Origin: Plenodomus lindquistii
Lineage: Eukaryota; Ascomycota; Dothideomycetes; Pleosporales; Leptosphaeriaceae
Reading direction: 5' to 3'
Length of the DNA: 64,000 bases
NCBI GenBank assembly: GCA_025504975.1
Contig: JANUWI010000001.1
Location: forward strand, 620,001-684,000
The notes beneath the pieces were generated by a model that did not search any database, had not been told where the DNA came from, and worked only from the letters and a program-made list of their open reading frames with translations. Positions within the stretch are counted from its first letter, which is position 1. Each line of letters opens with the position of its first letter. The translations under genes were made by a program, and so were the position numbers. Positions 20,849-32,375 of the stretch are shown piece after piece.

Positions 20849-22101
20849 TCAATCCCGCTCACTGACCTGCTCCACACGATTCACCACGCGATCCAACAAG
20901 CTCACCATCTCATCGCTCACAAACTTTGGGTCATCTTTTTGTATAAAATGGCCGCAGCGCACCGCCGTGATGGGTCCAATGGCACGTCCTTCGTCTGTAA
21001 TGCGGACGAGTCCTTCATTGTACCGCCGCCATGCAGGATTGGCATAGGTCATTGTCAGGATCTTAGGGATGTGTAGAGGGCTTTGATCTGCCGTATCGGT
21101 CAGTATCTCGAAGAGGTCAGGGAAAAGGTGTTGGGCAAGATTCAATAACGGAAGCAGAAGTACATACAGCTCTGCTCAGCAAAAGTTTCCCAGTCATGCC
21201 CCACGACCGTTAGGTACGGTCCTTTGCCCAGATACCCTTCTAACCTTGGCGCATCACTCGCGGGCAGCAATGTTGCTAGATTCCGTCTACTTAGTCCTTC
21301 CATGTTCGGTACTTCTGGTCCAAATAGGCTTGCATATTTCCGTCTCGTTTCACGCACTTCGTCGTCGCTTACGCCATCCGGTAGCGTGTGTTTGTTGAAG
21401 TCTGGTGCGTCAGGATCGGGCCATAGCGACTGTTGGTCTGAATTTGTCATTATGCTATCCAGGAATAGGAGCCCTGAGACGGTGCCAGGATAGCATTGCG
21501 TAAAGATGCGCGCAATGGCACAGCCGATGCTGTTGCAGACGAAGATGAGGCAGGGGTAGTGTGTTGGTTTAGCGTGATCAAGATGATCTCGCCATATTTG
21601 GAGTGTGAACTGCTTGAGAGCTTTGACCGCGGAAACAACATCATGGCCGTGGCAGGGCGGGGGCTCCTTGTCGTCAGGGTCGTGATCTGAGTTGCCTTGG
21701 CCGTAGCGGTCGTAAGAGACGATGGCTGGGTAGGGGAGCCGGCCTAGAATGCGTTTCTCAAGGAAGCTCTGTATTGTCGGATCCCAGGATTCGCGGGTAG
21801 ACATCAGGCCGTTGAGAAAGACGATGAGTGTTTGTGAAAAGGGGTTGGGATGTGTGGATTGCGGCGATGTCGAGGCTGGGTAGTATGTATAATGTAATCG
21901 GGCACCAGGTTTGTTGTCTAGAGTCATGGAGGAAACTTCGGCCTCGGGAAACGGTGGGAGATCCTCATCGGAAGCGTTGGATCCTGCAAATGGTATGGGA
22001 AACTTGTGCGGGTTGTCGGAGTGCGCCTTGGCCGCGAATATGGGATGCATCTGGGCTAGATTTGTGCCTGGCGAATTGGCGGAGTTTGTAGTTGCGGCCA
22101 T
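20849..22101 (-). CDS. Alpha/beta-hydrolase fold protein
   Basis: Two exons, 22101-21168 and 21087-20849, with an 80-nt intron (donor GTATGT), give 390 residues. The frame is open further upstream but has no ATG there; the chosen ATG has a strong context (ATCATGG). The order of motifs fits the fold: a strand with oxyanion-hole residues (IVFLNGLMSTRESW), the SYDRYGQGNSD loop, the nucleophile elbow CNSIG, and the final catalytic-His segment RCGHFIQKDDP. The elbow lacks the usual first glycine (C-N-S-x-G in place of G-x-S-x-G), but the serine and last glycine remain. There is no signal peptide. The substrate is unknown; esterase, epoxide hydrolase or an accessory role are all possible. Confidence 0.88.
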
Positions 22102-23128
22102 GATTACCAACTCAGAGTCCCGCGGTGCTTGAAGACGGCACTGGTTGGCCTTGAGGAGCAAACGAGAAGTTGAATATCAAATTCTCAGATGAAATCGCAA
22201 GGGCAAGATGGACTGGCTCGGTGTCGACTCGAGATGCTCGGGGTCCAATATAGCGACTTTTCATCCAGTCAGCTCAGCAGTCAGCAGTCAGCAGTGGTAC
22301 CCCTCTCTTCGCACCAATGTCAAGGCGGGAGAGGGAGCTCGGCGTTTGTGCAGGTGTTCCGTTCAGTCTCCAAGCGGAAACGGACTCGTCTGGCGCGGCA
22401 ACTTGTGGCGTTGATCCTGGCCGGGTGTTCTTCACGGCCAAGGCGTAGGAGGGGCCATGGATGATGCCATGGCCGGTCCATGCCGCCGCCGAGGCAGCGG
22501 GCATGGTGGCTTGGTGTTAGCCTGCGGCGCGGTGTTGAGGATGTGCTGCACGCACAGCAGGCGCAACGGTTGTGCATGCAGGGACGCCAGAGCCGCCAGG
22601 CCCGGTGTTCAGGTACACCTAGAGTACATGGAGTAGAGTTGGCCTGCTTTTGGGGGAGCGAGGGCTAGAAGTGTGCCAGGATGGTGGTTCGGGTGGGGGC
22701 GCGGCCAGGAACCAGATGCCACCAATGCAGCTGCCCGAGATGACGTAGCTGCGTGGCCGCTGCCTTTCTCCAGCTCACCGTGCTGCGTTGTCACACGCAG
22801 ATCGAGCGAGGTTAGCCGCAACAAAAGCCCCAGCCGCTCTTCTTCCGTCTTCTTGTTCTACCGCCAGCAGTACTATCTCGTTGTACACACCCTCTTCGTC
22901 ACCGATTCTTCTCCTCGCCAGCAGCGTCCTTCGTTCTCAACATTATCCATTGTGAATTTGCCTCATACGAGACATTGATACGTACAAAAACATACAACTG
23001 CCGGCGCTGCAAGCCACGCCGTTGACTCGACGCCTGCGCTAGGTAAATTGCCCCAGGAGCGCGATCGATGTTCCATGTCACTGACGGGCTCCTAGAGGAG
23101 AGGACAGTAGCGTGCATGCACGTCCACG
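22102..23128. promoter_or_regulatory. Divergent intergenic region
   Basis: 1.03 kb between divergent starts. It includes a short 7-bp-period repeat (GTCAGCA units) near 22270-22295. It presumably contains both promoters; no defined sites are seen. Confidence 0.45.
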
Positions 23129-23983
23129 ATGCCCTACGCCGACGCAAGCACGCAGACAGTGTGGGCAGGCCTGACCAAGGGTGACTTGGTTCGTCCCGAG
23201 TTCCTCCTCACTGTCCCCGACACCACCACGCCGCCCGACGACATGTTGACCCAGAAATCGCAGCCCATGGTTCCCGCCCATCATTTGATCCGCATGCAGC
23301 CACGCATTCCCACCTTGTTGGAACGCCGTGGGAACAATCCAGATCTCGCACGAGGCATCCCATTACCAGGCGCCTCAACCTCACATCTCGGTGACGACCT
23401 CACTGCTTCGCCGCCTCCCACCCACGCCGGTCTCTCGCCCTTGCCTGCAGCAAACAAGCTGTACGCCGGTCACACGCCACTCCTTCCACGCTCGCCATCA
23501 CCCGACAACGACAACGACCTCCCCGTGAATGGCGAGCTCGTGGTCGAGCCTGAAATCTCCAACCATGACATCAACGACGAATCTTCCACCCCAGAACAAG
23601 ACCCCTCCCTCGCCGGCGCTCTCTCTCTCCCAACTCTTCCCACACATCCCGTCGATGGCGCCGACGAACACATAGTACTGTCGGACCTTGACCATGCCCT
23701 CGCAGCCATTGCACGGGAGCAAGAGCGCTTCAGTAAACTGAGGGACGCGCCTGAGCCTGCATCAGCATCAGCATCAGCATCAGCATCAGCAACGTTATCG
23801 CCTCGACAAGCAACATCCACAGCTACCGCTAGTTCCGAGGATACTACCGACGATGGACTCTCATTAAGTCGTAAAGGATCGGCAGACTCTCGTAGCTCAC
23901 ATGTTTCGTATGTTAATGGCATCCCGCTCAAGAGCCCGCCGCTGAACTTTGGGGTGCCGATGGGACAGTTGTCTAGAGAATAA
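23129..23983 (+). CDS. Hypothetical disordered protein
   Basis: Single-exon frame of 284 residues starting MPYADASTQTVWAGLTKGDL. Composition is Ser/Pro/Asp-rich and mostly disordered. A short helix, LDHALAAIAREQERFSKLR, is followed by a Ser-Ala run from a GCATCA hexamer repeat. The C-terminus (SHVSYVNGIPLKSPPLNFGV) looks ordered enough to be a conserved peptide. I recognise no domain. Support for it being real: a long ATG-started frame, codon use like its neighbours, and a position between two other genes with space for a promoter. Function unknown. Confidence 0.65.
   Translation: MPYADASTQTVWAGLTKGDLVRPEFLLTVPDTTTPPDDMLTQKSQPMVPAHHLIRMQPRIPTLLERRGNNPDLARGIPLPGASTSHLGDDLTASPPPTHAGLSPLPAANKLYAGHTPLLPRSPSPDNDNDLPVNGELVVEPEISNHDINDESSTPEQDPSLAGALSLPTLPTHPVDGADEHIVLSDLDHALAAIAREQERFSKLRDAPEPASASASASASATLSPRQATSTATASSEDTTDDGLSLSRKGSADSRSSHVSYVNGIPLKSPPLNFGVPMGQLSRE
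23759..23788 (+). repeat. Coding GCATCA hexanucleotide repeat
   Basis: About five tandem GCATCA units coding for alternating Ala-Ser inside the 284-residue protein. Confidence 0.8.
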
Positions 23984-24388
23984 CTTGGAGAGCAAATCGA
24001 CTCAAATGAGCGCTGCTACATTTTGCATTTGCGCGGTCGGTTCATTGCCTCTTAGCATCGAGGTTGGATTGGAACATTGCATGGCGCTCTTGTTTTGGGT
24101 AGCAGAAAGAAGGGCTCCCGCTGACTTGAATCTGAGAAAGAGAAAGAAGTATGATACCCGGATACATAGGTCGAGAAAAGGCCATGACGGTATTCATTTG
24201 CAGGCTATAGCTTACCAGTCTTGCATCAGTAGAAGAAGAATCAAACAGCATTTGATATATACCTGTGCTCTCAACACGTGACACATGCTTACAACAAGAC
24301 CAGTCGTTTCGTTGCGACTCAAGGTCACAATCTCATCTTGTCATTGTTTCATGTCATTATACATAGTCCCTCGCCGACCTGTCAATGT
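23984..24388. other. Convergent intergenic region
   Basis: 0.4 kb between convergent stop codons, AT-rich, holding 3' flanks only. Confidence 0.5.
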
Positions 24389-26173
24389 CTAATCGTCCTG
24401 GTCCCAGTTGCCCTGCTGTGCTTTTCCGGGCATCTTGGGACCACCAGCTTGTCTGGCAACAATAATCTGATCAACGCTCAACACGGTCCTGGCAGCCTCG
24501 GTAGCCAACTTGATAGCCCAACTCTTGCTGACCCATAGATCCAAGATACCCTCCTCCTTGGCGTCCAAGGTACCAGTGTTGTCATCGTTCTCAATGTCAA
24601 CTCCAGTAGACCATTCATCGTCCTTGCGGCCCTTCTGAGCAGCATGTGCAACATACAGCCTGGCGAGTACCTCTGTGGCGTCCAAACCAGCCGACTCGGC
24701 GAGTGTCCTTGGGATCACCTCGAAAGCCTCTGCATATTTGCGGATGGAGTACTGTGCAAGTCCTGATGTGCGGTCCGCAATGGCCTTCACCCTCTCAATC
24801 AATTGCATCTCCGTAGCACCAGCGCCAGGTACTAGTCGCGGGTCGCGGGTAATAGCCTTCACAACATTGACGCCATCGTCAATCGCGCGCTCAACATCGT
24901 CCAGGTGGTTTTGTGTGGCGCCTCGCAAGACGAGCGTTGCCGTCCGTGTTTGCTCGTTTTCTTGTCTGAATACTGTTACGCGATCGCCACCAATCTCCAG
25001 AGTCTCGACAACGTCGATCGAACCCATCTCGTCAGGCATAGGCGCACCCAGACGAGCGAGCGGTGTAGCGCCAACGACCCGGCATAGCCGTCGGAGCTCG
25101 AACTTAGAAAGTACTTTGATGACAAGGATGTTGTAGCGGTTGAGGTAGTGCTGTGCCAGCTCTCCAATCGTAGATCCAGCAACAACCACCCGCATTCCAG
25201 AGTCGTGTAGCTCTTTGACAATCTGCTCGACCTGATTTTCCTCGCCGGTTGTGAAGTCCATCATTTCCTTTGCATTATGTAGGAGCACCGTGCCCTTGGT
25301 TTCGGTTTGCGAGATGTCCACTGGGCATGAGAAGACTCCAACCTTGGCCTTGGTGGCCTTTGTGACAGTGCCCTCGGGTTGCCTTGCGAAGACCATGCCC
25401 TTGACAACCTTGCTTTGTGCAAGGCTGCCACCCATGATCTTGACCACGCGGACGTTGTCGACGTTGAAGTTTATGGGGTTCTTGGGGAGGACGGCGAGGA
25501 CGGCTTCAGCGACGAGGTCTGCGAGGAAGTCCTCGCTGCCAGACTGCTTAGCTGCGACAACTGTGCGGATGGCTTTGCTGAGCTCCTGTTGTGATCGGAT
25601 GTCCGCGACCTTGTCGCATACCAGCTCTATTCGGCCGTTAGTTTTCAAAGTAGCACGCAGGGTCCTCAGGGCTTCAAATACCTTCAAGCGTCTGTAGAGC
25701 CGCATTCTGTGCCTTCTCGTAGCCCAAAACAATGTCACTGGTCTTCAAGCCCATGCGGATCAACTCCTCGGCTTTCTTGAGCAGCTCGCCAGCTAAAACA
25801 ATAACCAGGTTGGTAGCATCGCCCATCTCTGCCTCTTGTTGCTGACTGGCCATGACGACCAATTTTGCCGCGGGGTGAACAACCTCGAGTTCCCGCAATA
25901 TCGTGGCAGCGTCTGATGTGAGGATCATCTTCTGGAGGTGGTTTATGACAATCTTGTTGCGACCATAGGGTCCCAGAGACGTCTGGACAGTCTGAGCGAT
26001 CGTGCGGCAGGCGTCAATGTTGCGAATAACAGCGCCATCTTCGGCGTCGTAGCTGTTGTGGGGTGGTTAGTCGAGTGCACGAGACTGTAGTGGGGGTAAA
26101 ACACGAGAGCGTACTTCTGGTATCCGCCTTTGAAGAGCCCGGCATTAGGAGCGTTGGGTATTGAGAGAGACAT
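24389..26173 (-). CDS. CCT8: T-complex protein 1 subunit theta (CCT8)
   Basis: Three exons, 26173-26115, 26052-25682 and 25626-24389, joined through introns of 62 and 55 nt, give 555 residues, the normal length for a CCT subunit. The start MSLSIPNAPNAGLFKGGYQ is typical of fungal Cct8. The ATP-binding parts are visible: SLGPYGRNKIV, the SDAATILREL segment and E-M-G-D-A-T-N (variant of the usual G-D-G-T). Apical and lower domains follow, with the VPGAGATEMQL segment near residue 420 and the C-terminal DLWVSKSWAIKLATEA. CCT8 is one of eight subunits of the cytosolic chaperonin that folds actin and tubulin. The gene is divergent from the mL46 gene. Confidence 0.96.
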
Positions 26174-26980
26174 TGTGGCGGTATGGGAGGGGTATCTTGG
26201 GGGGTTGTGCTGTGCCTGCAGCTGCGGGACGCGTTTCCTAAATTTCGTGTACGTGCCAAGACAGGGTCGGCGGAAGTAACGACCGACTTTGACCTGGTTC
26301 ACGAGTGCAACCCGGTAGAAGCAAGTACTGCATGAATAAGTGTCTGAAGGAAGATTAGACGAAGCTACGCTAGCATCACAGGCAAAGCTATCATGATCTT
26401 TTGAGGGGCTCTTGGTCACCATGACCCGGAAGCCATCCTTTGCTTCGGCGCCTGACATCTTCATCTTCGTCGTTTGACTGAGGCAGGACGTGAGGTTCTT
26501 CAGCTCATAATGTAGCATTCATGTTCAAGACCGCATACAATATTGAAAGCCCTGGCGAGTCGGGGGGCATCATCGCCAGCTCTTCTTGTTCAGACATCGC
26601 AGGCCATGAAATCATGAGAACCATCGACTGTGCGCAACCACACATACGACACTTCATAGCACAATAGCATGTGAGCAAAATCTATCTAGCCATACACCTT
26701 GGGATTTGTGAAGGTACCGCTAGCGAAAAAGACTGCTCATATTCCTCTGGGCACCAGTATAATGACCAATAGCTCATGACAGTGCGAGGTTACTGGAGAT
26801 AAGGAAGGTGCCGTATTTGAAGATGGAAGAAAAGCGATGCTGCACAGCGCGCCGAAGTTTTGTCCAAGGCGCGGCTTACATAAGTACAAGCTAGGCCCGA
26901 TGCACCTCCGCTCCCCGAAATTCTTCTGTGACTTCGATGGGCAGGGCGCCACCGCAGACTATCGCTGCTGCACAGGGACC
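26174..26980. promoter_or_regulatory. Divergent intergenic region CCT8 / mL46
   Basis: 0.81 kb between the two start codons, so both promoters lie here. I see no named element. Short open frames on both strands look random. Confidence 0.45.
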
Positions 26981-28102
26981 ATGAATGCGGGACAGCAGAC
27001 GACGAGGCGGCTGGCTGCACGAGCGGGTGGGGTTTTCCATTGCGAATCTGTGTGGAATTGGGCTGACGAAGGAAATAGGTCAGCCGATATGCCACTCGTG
27101 TAGAGCATCCGTCCCGCACAACACGTACGCAACCGCCGCTGCAGCTGCAGTCCAGACCGAGGACCATGTCAGCCAGCATGTACCGCCAGTCGCCCAAACG
27201 TCCACTTCCTACGCCGTCAACGCCGGCGTCGTCCTCTCCCGCCCGCCGCAAATCACACGCGACCTCCACCCATTCGAAGCCGCCTTCTTCCTTTATCAAC
27301 GTCGTCTGAATGAGCGTCTCGCACTGCCCTTCACCAGATACTTCTACTTCAAGAAGCGCACCCCAGCAGACCTCGAGTGGAAGCGAAAGATGAGGCAACG
27401 CTTGACACCCGCCCGTGACATTGGCCGCTATCAGGGCTACGGCGATGAGGCGTGGAACGATGAGGTCTTAGTGGGGGCGAAAGAGAGCGATCTCGAGTGG
27501 CAGGTCGGCAGATTGATTGAGGATGCGGAGAATTCTGGTGCAGAAGGTGAGCCAGCGGCTACAGGTGCGGCAGCGAAGAAGGTGGATCGCGAGCCAGTAG
27601 ACAAGCCCATGCCACGAGTCACTGAGGCAGATGAGAAGAATGATACCAAAAGTCTAAACCGTGCACTTCAACGGACGCTATATCTGCTCGTGAAGAACAA
27701 GGAGGGGCAATGGCAGTTCCCTCAAGATAGGCTGTCAGAGGAGCACTTGCACGGCGTAGGTTGCACCCGCTCAGATTCATCTAAACTTATATTGACTGCG
27801 AACAGGCTGCGAACCGTATCATTACCCAAGCTGGTGGTCCAAACATGAACACATGGCTAGTTGGTCACACACCAATCGGCCACCACCAGCTAGAATACCC
27901 TGAGCCGAAGCTCTCAGGGAGCCTCAGGGAATTCGGTGCAAAGACCTTCTTCATGAAGGCTCGCATCATGGCTGGTCAAGTCGACCTCAAGCAGAGCAAG
28001 CTCGGTCTCCAAGACTTCAAGTGGCTTGCGAAAGAGGAGTTGAAAATGGAAGTACAGTCTGACTACTGGAAATCGGTCAAGAATATGTTGGCTGAGCGAT
28101 GA
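26981..28102 (+). CDS. MRPL17: Mitochondrial large-subunit ribosomal protein mL46 (Mrpl17)
   Basis: Preferred model: exons 26981-27026, 27079-27755 and 27806-28102, 339 residues. Intron 2 (50 nt, donor GTAGGT) is secure because it joins two clearly homologous parts. Intron 1 (52 nt, donor GTGGGG, acceptor AATAG) is less sure; it yields an N-terminus MNAGQQTTRRLAARAGQPIC, a good mitochondrial presequence rich in Arg and lacking acidic residues. The alternative is no first intron and an ATG at 26985. The mature part has the family marks: PQITRDLHPFEAAFFLYQRR, the Nudix-like region WQFPQDRLSEEHLH, and the final FFMKARIMAGQVDL. It acts in the mitoribosome large subunit. Confidence 0.92.
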
Positions 28103-28896
28103 GGAAGCATTGAGCAGCGTAAAGCATGCACCTACATCGATCGCATCATGTGCCTGTATTACAAAACGCATCTGATTGTGTAGAAATATGTATAGTATGT
28201 GACGAAGGCAACAAGAATCTGCTGTTCTTTCCGCTGTCAGGGCACTGTGCAAAATCTGACGCATCTGAAATTCATGATCATCTCACATCCTGCGACAGAT
28301 TCGGCTGACTGTGTCGCAAGCATGTCTCCGGTGGGTCCATGCAACGTTATCTCTATGCCTGTATAGCATCGGATGCCGGGCGGATGTTGGCTTCTTGAGG
28401 CTAGTAACTGATCGAATTGGCAAGGCTGCAGGTATGGAAGTAAGGCCCCCGGTTCGTTACAATTATCCATGTCTTCCGTAAGGGCGGCAAGTGTTCGACC
28501 CCTCCGTCTCATGAATCGATCCCATACAGGGCTTTTTTCGAATGGTTGTGCGAAGTACAGGTGGCGTACAACAGAGGAAAAACCATTGGTGAATAATCCA
28601 CGCATTCGGTCCACGGAGAAACACTATGAGCGAGCTCATCTTCAACAGTAGGGTACTTTGCTCTTACCTTGGCGCAGTGTTACAATAACTTGAATAACAC
28701 ATATACAGCCTTGCAAGGATCGAGGATCCCATCTCGCTTTTCATACAGATTAGACCCCCCTACGGGGAAGCACCCGCATGGAGCTCAGAAGTTATGGGCT
28801 GTTGTGGACCCTTCAAAAGGGACCCACTGGCGGGGTAGACTTGACAGTGTTGATAGCCTTTCGCCGTTCTATGGTTTATGGCATAGTAACACTGTC
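28103..28896. other. Intergenic region, no gene seen
   Basis: 0.79 kb between mL46 and the P450 gene, both on the plus strand. The frame before the P450 start is open for 76 codons but does not look like protein. It should hold the P450 promoter. Confidence 0.5.
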
Positions 28897-30686
28897 ATGT
28901 CTTCCTTTACTGCTGTCCCACCAGATACAGAGACCACATACCGGTTGACTATCCTCATACCTGTCTTCTTGCTTACGTACTGGCTCCTTTGGATTGCATA
29001 CGCACTTACTCTGCATCCTCTTGCGAAAATTCCTGGCCCTCTTTGGCCGGCTATTTCAAGAACATGGGTCGTATATCGGGCATGGGCTGGAGATTTGGAA
29101 GTCCGTCAACGCGCGTTGCACAATAAATACGGTTCTTTGGTACGAATGGCGCCGTAGGTAACGCCTCCATGGGCTACATATGATCTTATGTTGAGTCGAT
29201 GCATCAGTGACGAAGTTATTTGTTCTGACCCCAGGGAAATACCGAAAATTTACCCAACCACGAAACCCTTAGAGAAGACGCCGTGGTACGATTCTTGGAG
29301 ACCTGCTGGTATGTCTGCGCGACCGGATATGTAAGTCTCAGAGCTACAGCAAATCAATCGAGGCTCTTCTTCACGTCACAAGCCGACTTACCACTTGTTG
29401 ACAGGTTTACCAACCGCTCAGAGAAGGACCACGCCGCCTACCGCAAGCTAGTCGCACACGTCTACTCACTGACCTCCGTGTTGCGCTCCGAACCTAGACT
29501 CGACGACACCGTCTCCCTCTTCCTCACCCGCCTCGGCGAATTTGCTGATAACAACGAAGTCTTTGACTTCGGTCTCTGGCTCGAGATGTACGCCTTTGAC
29601 AACATCGGTGTCGTATTCTTCGGAAAGCAATTTGGATTCCTGCAAGACCGGGTCGACTATTGCGGCTATATCTATGCTGTTCACCAGGCTATGCCGTTCC
29701 TACATGTGCTTGCTTCTGCGCCAGCATATGCGCGGCCACTGTTGATGGGTGTTGCGGTCACAATCCCACGATTATTGAAGGCAGTCATTGCAATTGGAGG
29801 TGTCAAGAGGACTGCGCAGAAGGAGACGTATGCTGCACAAGCGAGAGCTGAAGCAGATACAGAAAAACGGGTGGATATGACGAGTTTGTTGCTCGGAATA
29901 ATGAGGGAAAGGGGGGAGAAGAACAACTTCGGGCTGAATGAGATCGTTTCTGAAAACTGGACAGCTGTGTAAGTTACTGCTATGAAGATGGACAGATGAT
30001 GAGTCCTAACAGAGTATAGAATGGCAGGCTCGGATAGTACCTCGATCGCCCTGCGCTCGGTGTTCTACTTCCTCATGAAGAATCCTGACAAACTCAGCAA
30101 AGCTCGAAAAGAAGTCGATGCAGCTTACAAGGATGGCATGCTGATGTTTCCCACTCAGCATAGTCAGGCAATCAAACTTACATACCTCGCAGCAGTGATC
30201 AAAGAGTCATTTCGTCTCTTCAGTCCATTCGCTGCGCCAATAACACGATATTCTCCGGCTCAAGGCATCACTCTCACGGGCACCCTCATACCAGGTGGAT
30301 GGCGAGTGGGCTGTAATCCAGCGGTCGCTCACCACTTCCAAGAAGTATTTGGTGAAGATGCGGCTGATTTTCGACCGGAACGGTGGCTTGAGAGCACAGA
30401 AGATCAAGGCAAGCTAATGCAGAAATGCTTGATGCATTTCGGTGTCGGCACACGACGCTGTACTGGACAGAACGTGAGTTCACGGCGCATGTCGTGCTAG
30501 CTTACGTGCCAGACTAACTAACAGATTTAGATTGCCATGACTGAGATTTTGAAAATAGTGCCAGGTGTCCTCTATCATTTCGAATTCGAGATGTCGCACG
30601 ACAGTGGGTGGAAGACGCAGAACGCAGCGTTCAATGTTCAGACAGGTATGACTTGTCGATTCGCGCGAAGGAACGTGGCGGGGTGA
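28897..30686 (+). CDS. Cytochrome P450 monooxygenase (pisatin-demethylase-like)
   Basis: Five exons, 28897-29153, 29208-29330, 29405-29968, 30020-30473 and 30531-30686, give 517 residues. All junctions keep phase; the last intron has a clear CTAACTAAC branch. An N-terminal membrane anchor (about residues 16-40) is followed by the proline-rich hinge KIPGPLWP. Helix I has MAGSDSTS, helix K has KESFRLF (E-x-x-R), the PERW motif is FRPERW, and the haem loop is FGVGTRRCTGQN with Cys462 as iron ligand. All key residues are intact, so the enzyme should be active at the ER with a reductase partner. The overall pattern resembles the CYP57/pisatin demethylase group, but the substrate is unknown. A reductase gene lies just downstream on the same strand. 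Confidence 0.93.
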
Positions 30687-31259
30687 ACACTGCAATCACC
30701 AGCACGAAATGGTACATCGTGAGTCCTCTGAAGCTCAGATAGAGCCTTTCGAGAACAATTCCAGCGAAAAAGCCATTTGAAGTGGGTGGGAAGGATGGAG
30801 TAGCGAGCTAGAAAACTTAAGATATCAAGCTCCAGGGTTCAGTACAAGCGCTGTTAACCCTTGTGGCTCCCTAACTACCGGATGTGACGAGGGCAGTAAC
30901 GTGGACTAGTTTCCGTCCGGCCTCATCAATAAGGCGTGACTGCAATCAGATGTATTTGTACACAACCCTCAGCTGCTTGGGTAAGCAGATGCTCATGCAT
31001 ACTCTAATCGAGATGATTGTTCAGCAGGACCGCACAGGTTCGGCGGCACGCCTGGTTGTGGGTCGCAAACTCCGTGTGCGAAGACCGAGGCTTGACATCA
31101 TCTGGGGACTCGCGCACGCAGCTTCTGTTCTGAGCTGGCCGGATCTCTACAACTTACTTAACCTGATCAACCTGACCTCCCCGCCTTTGTTCAGTCTCAC
31201 ACCTCCTTCAACTTTTAGCCGACCCTCCTACTAGATCTCGCTTGCACATTCCCCGCGTC
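30687..31259. other. Intergenic region between P450 and MDR reductase genes
   Basis: 0.57 kb, likely the promoter of the reductase gene. A CT-rich stretch just before the start codon (31170-31250) is typical of fungal transcription start regions. Confidence 0.5.
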
Positions 31260-32375
31260 ATGTCCAACCAAGCAGCATGGCTCACAGAGCCAAAGGGCAA
31301 CCCGCTCCAGGTCAAGGACGCACCTATGCCCAAGGCCGGCAAGGGTGAAGTGGTGATCAAGAACCATGCTGCCGCTGTCAATCCTGTAGACTGTGTGTGG
31401 ACTCATCAACTCAAATCGAAGCTTACTAACCGTGGTAGGGAAGGTACAGGACTATGGCATAATTCTGCAAAAGTACCCCAATGTATGCGGTACGGATGTA
31501 GCCGGTGAAATATACGAGGTTGGCGAAGATGTCACGGAGTTCAAAAAGGGCGACCGTGTCATGGGGTATGTGATCCTCCATTCAAGGGTCAGAACGTCAC
31601 CCTGACCTCAGTCAACAGACATGCTTTCTCCCTCATGACCAACGATCCCACGCACGGTGGGTTCGCGCTCTACACTGCCTGCAACGCAACCGTAGTTTCC
31701 AAGATCCCCTCGTCACTCGACTACAATTCCGCCGCTGTCCTACCCCTCGCACTTTCCACAGCAGCAACTTGCCTTTACAAGAAGGAAACATTAGCTTTGC
31801 CGCTTCCAACCGCAGATCCAACATCGACTGGAAAATCAGTTTTGATTTGGGGTGGCTCAAGCAGTGTAGGCTCGGCTGCAGTCCAGCTAGCCGCTGCGTC
31901 TGGCATCAAAGTCATCTCCGTCGCGAGCAAGCACAACGTAGACAAAGTGAAGAGCCTAGGAGCTGCCGCAGTCTTCGATTATAACTCCAAGAGCGTAACG
32001 GACGATATCCTAGCCGCAATTGAAGGTACTGAGTACGCTGGCGTATGCGACGCTATTGGAACGGCCGGCTCAGTCGAAGGCTGGGCTCCGATTTACAAGA
32101 AGCTAGGTGGACGCTACGGTACTGTGCTCCCAAATGCTCAGGGTCTTCCAGAAGGCATCCAGGGCGGAGATGTCTTTGCTGTCAGCATCGCGTTTGCCGA
32201 TAAGTTCATTGGAGATAGTGTCTGGGGCAAGTGGGTGCCTGAAGCCTTGGAGAAAGGTGTTTTGAAGGCTCTCCCACCACCAATCGTCATCAAGGGTGGT
32301 TTAGACTCTGTGCAGGAGGGCTATGATGCCCAAAAGAAGGGTGTCAGCTTCGGTAAGATTGTGATCGAGCTATAG
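31260..32375 (+). CDS. Zinc-independent MDR-family reductase (quinone oxidoreductase/enoyl-reductase-like)
   Basis: Three exons, 31260-31392, 31439-31565 and 31619-32375, with 46- and 53-nt introns, give 338 residues. The GroES-like N-terminal domain contains NHAAAVNPVDWK and the YPNVCGTDVAGEI core; the Rossmann NAD(P)H fold has VLIWGGSSSVGSAAVQLA. The structural and catalytic zinc cysteines of true alcohol dehydrogenases are absent, placing it with the quinone-oxidoreductase and trans-enoyl-reductase (ToxD/LovC-like) branch. Members near polyketide synthases work in trans, but no synthase is present here. It may form a small oxidative pair with the P450 upstream; that is inference from position only. 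Confidence 0.92.

Noticed and set aside
28669..28896. 76-codon extension in front of the P450 start
   Set aside because: The P450 membrane anchor directly follows the ATG at 28897; the upstream sequence is not protein-like.
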